Positions 63,920 through 64,000 of a stretch of 64,000 nt of DNA are shown here, in pieces; positions within the stretch are counted from its first letter, which is position 1, and each line of letters starts with the position of its first letter. The stretch is from Pseudomonadales bacterium (GTDB lineage Bacteria > Pseudomonadota > Gammaproteobacteria > Pseudomonadales > Porticoccaceae). The translations under genes were made by a program, and so were the position numbers. The notes under the pieces were generated by a model that saw only the letters and a list, made by a program, of their open reading frames with translations, made no database searches and was not told the DNA's origin. The DNA lies in assembly GCA_024234435.1 (NCBI GenBank), contig JACKOF010000001.1, positions 1,178,001 through 1,242,000 of the forward strand. The letters run 5' to 3'.

Positions 63920-64000
63920 CTATCGTGAACCCGCTAACGTCAACCGGAGCTTGTCCGGGTTTAGCACGTCACCCTGATCATTCAGCTCAGGATAGTCCAG
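63920..64000 (-). CDS. C-terminal end of an unidentified protein
   Basis: Only the last 26 codons fall in the window (ending LDYPELNDQGDVLNPDKLRL, then TLAGSR and a stop at 63920-63922). The reading frame is open to the window edge. It is too short to identify. It is followed on the same strand by the acyl-CoA dehydrogenase, so a fatty-acid role is possible. Confidence 0.5.
   Translation of the reverse strand: MDYPELNDQGDVLNPDKLRLTLAGSR

Overview
The window reads as a contiguous chromosomal segment of a free-living, probably marine gammaproteobacterium near the Cellvibrionales/Pseudomonadales. The reasons are the Pseudomonas-like gene order (leuC-leuD-leuB-asd-fimV-truA-trpF...accD-folC-dedD-cvpA-purF-metZ; dnaX-ybaB-recR; rnd-ycgL-ycgN), a base composition judged by eye near 50% GC, FimV and LapB-type proteins, and many fatty-acid enzymes. 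No phage, integrase, IS element, CRISPR, rRNA or tRNA was seen. GTG and TTG starts are common.

Layout. 1-6.2 kb: the start of a LapB-type type I secretion ABC transporter, dusA, a TerB-like gene, an mlaA / PP2C response regulator / STAS cluster, a small secreted protein, and a porin whose promoter carries a PhoB box. 6.3-8.5 kb: a three-gene MNIO (DUF692) RiPP operon of the hvfABC type; its precursor has ten EGKCG motifs in 48-nt repeats. 8.5-16 kb: an acyl-CoA ligase, a MoxR/VWA (CoxDE-like) pair, a POT peptide transporter and an SLC13/TrkA-C permease. 16-21.5 kb: housekeeping genes, with a dnaX that keeps an E. coli-like -1 frameshift site followed by a Glu-Pro microsatellite. 21.5-27.7 kb: an EF-hand protein, the 4.5S SRP RNA gene with a clear promoter, a long hairpin, and a complete Opp-type peptide transporter with its two ATPase domains fused.

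27.7-34.5 kb: an accessory lipid or xenobiotic cluster (SDR, DUF1214 protein, sulfotransferase, TetR regulator, dihydrodipicolinate-reductase-like dehydrogenase, ferritin-like protein, methyltransferase). 34.5-43.7 kb: ybiT, rhlE, a sulfurtransferase, msrA and a moxR-DUF58-tgpA operon. 43.7-61 kb: a long minus-strand biosynthetic run (metZ, purF, cvpA, dedD, folC, accD, trpA, trpB, trpF, truA, fimV, asd, leuB, leuD, leuC). 61-64 kb: a LysR regulator divergent from leuC, an acyl-CoA dehydrogenase, and the end of another gene.

The most interesting system is the MNIO operon. A secreted Cys-repeat peptide would be modified by HvfB/HvfC-like proteins, most likely into a copper-binding product, and it sits directly upstream of a probably phosphate-regulated porin. 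Functions were assigned by reading translations and motifs; no database search was possible.
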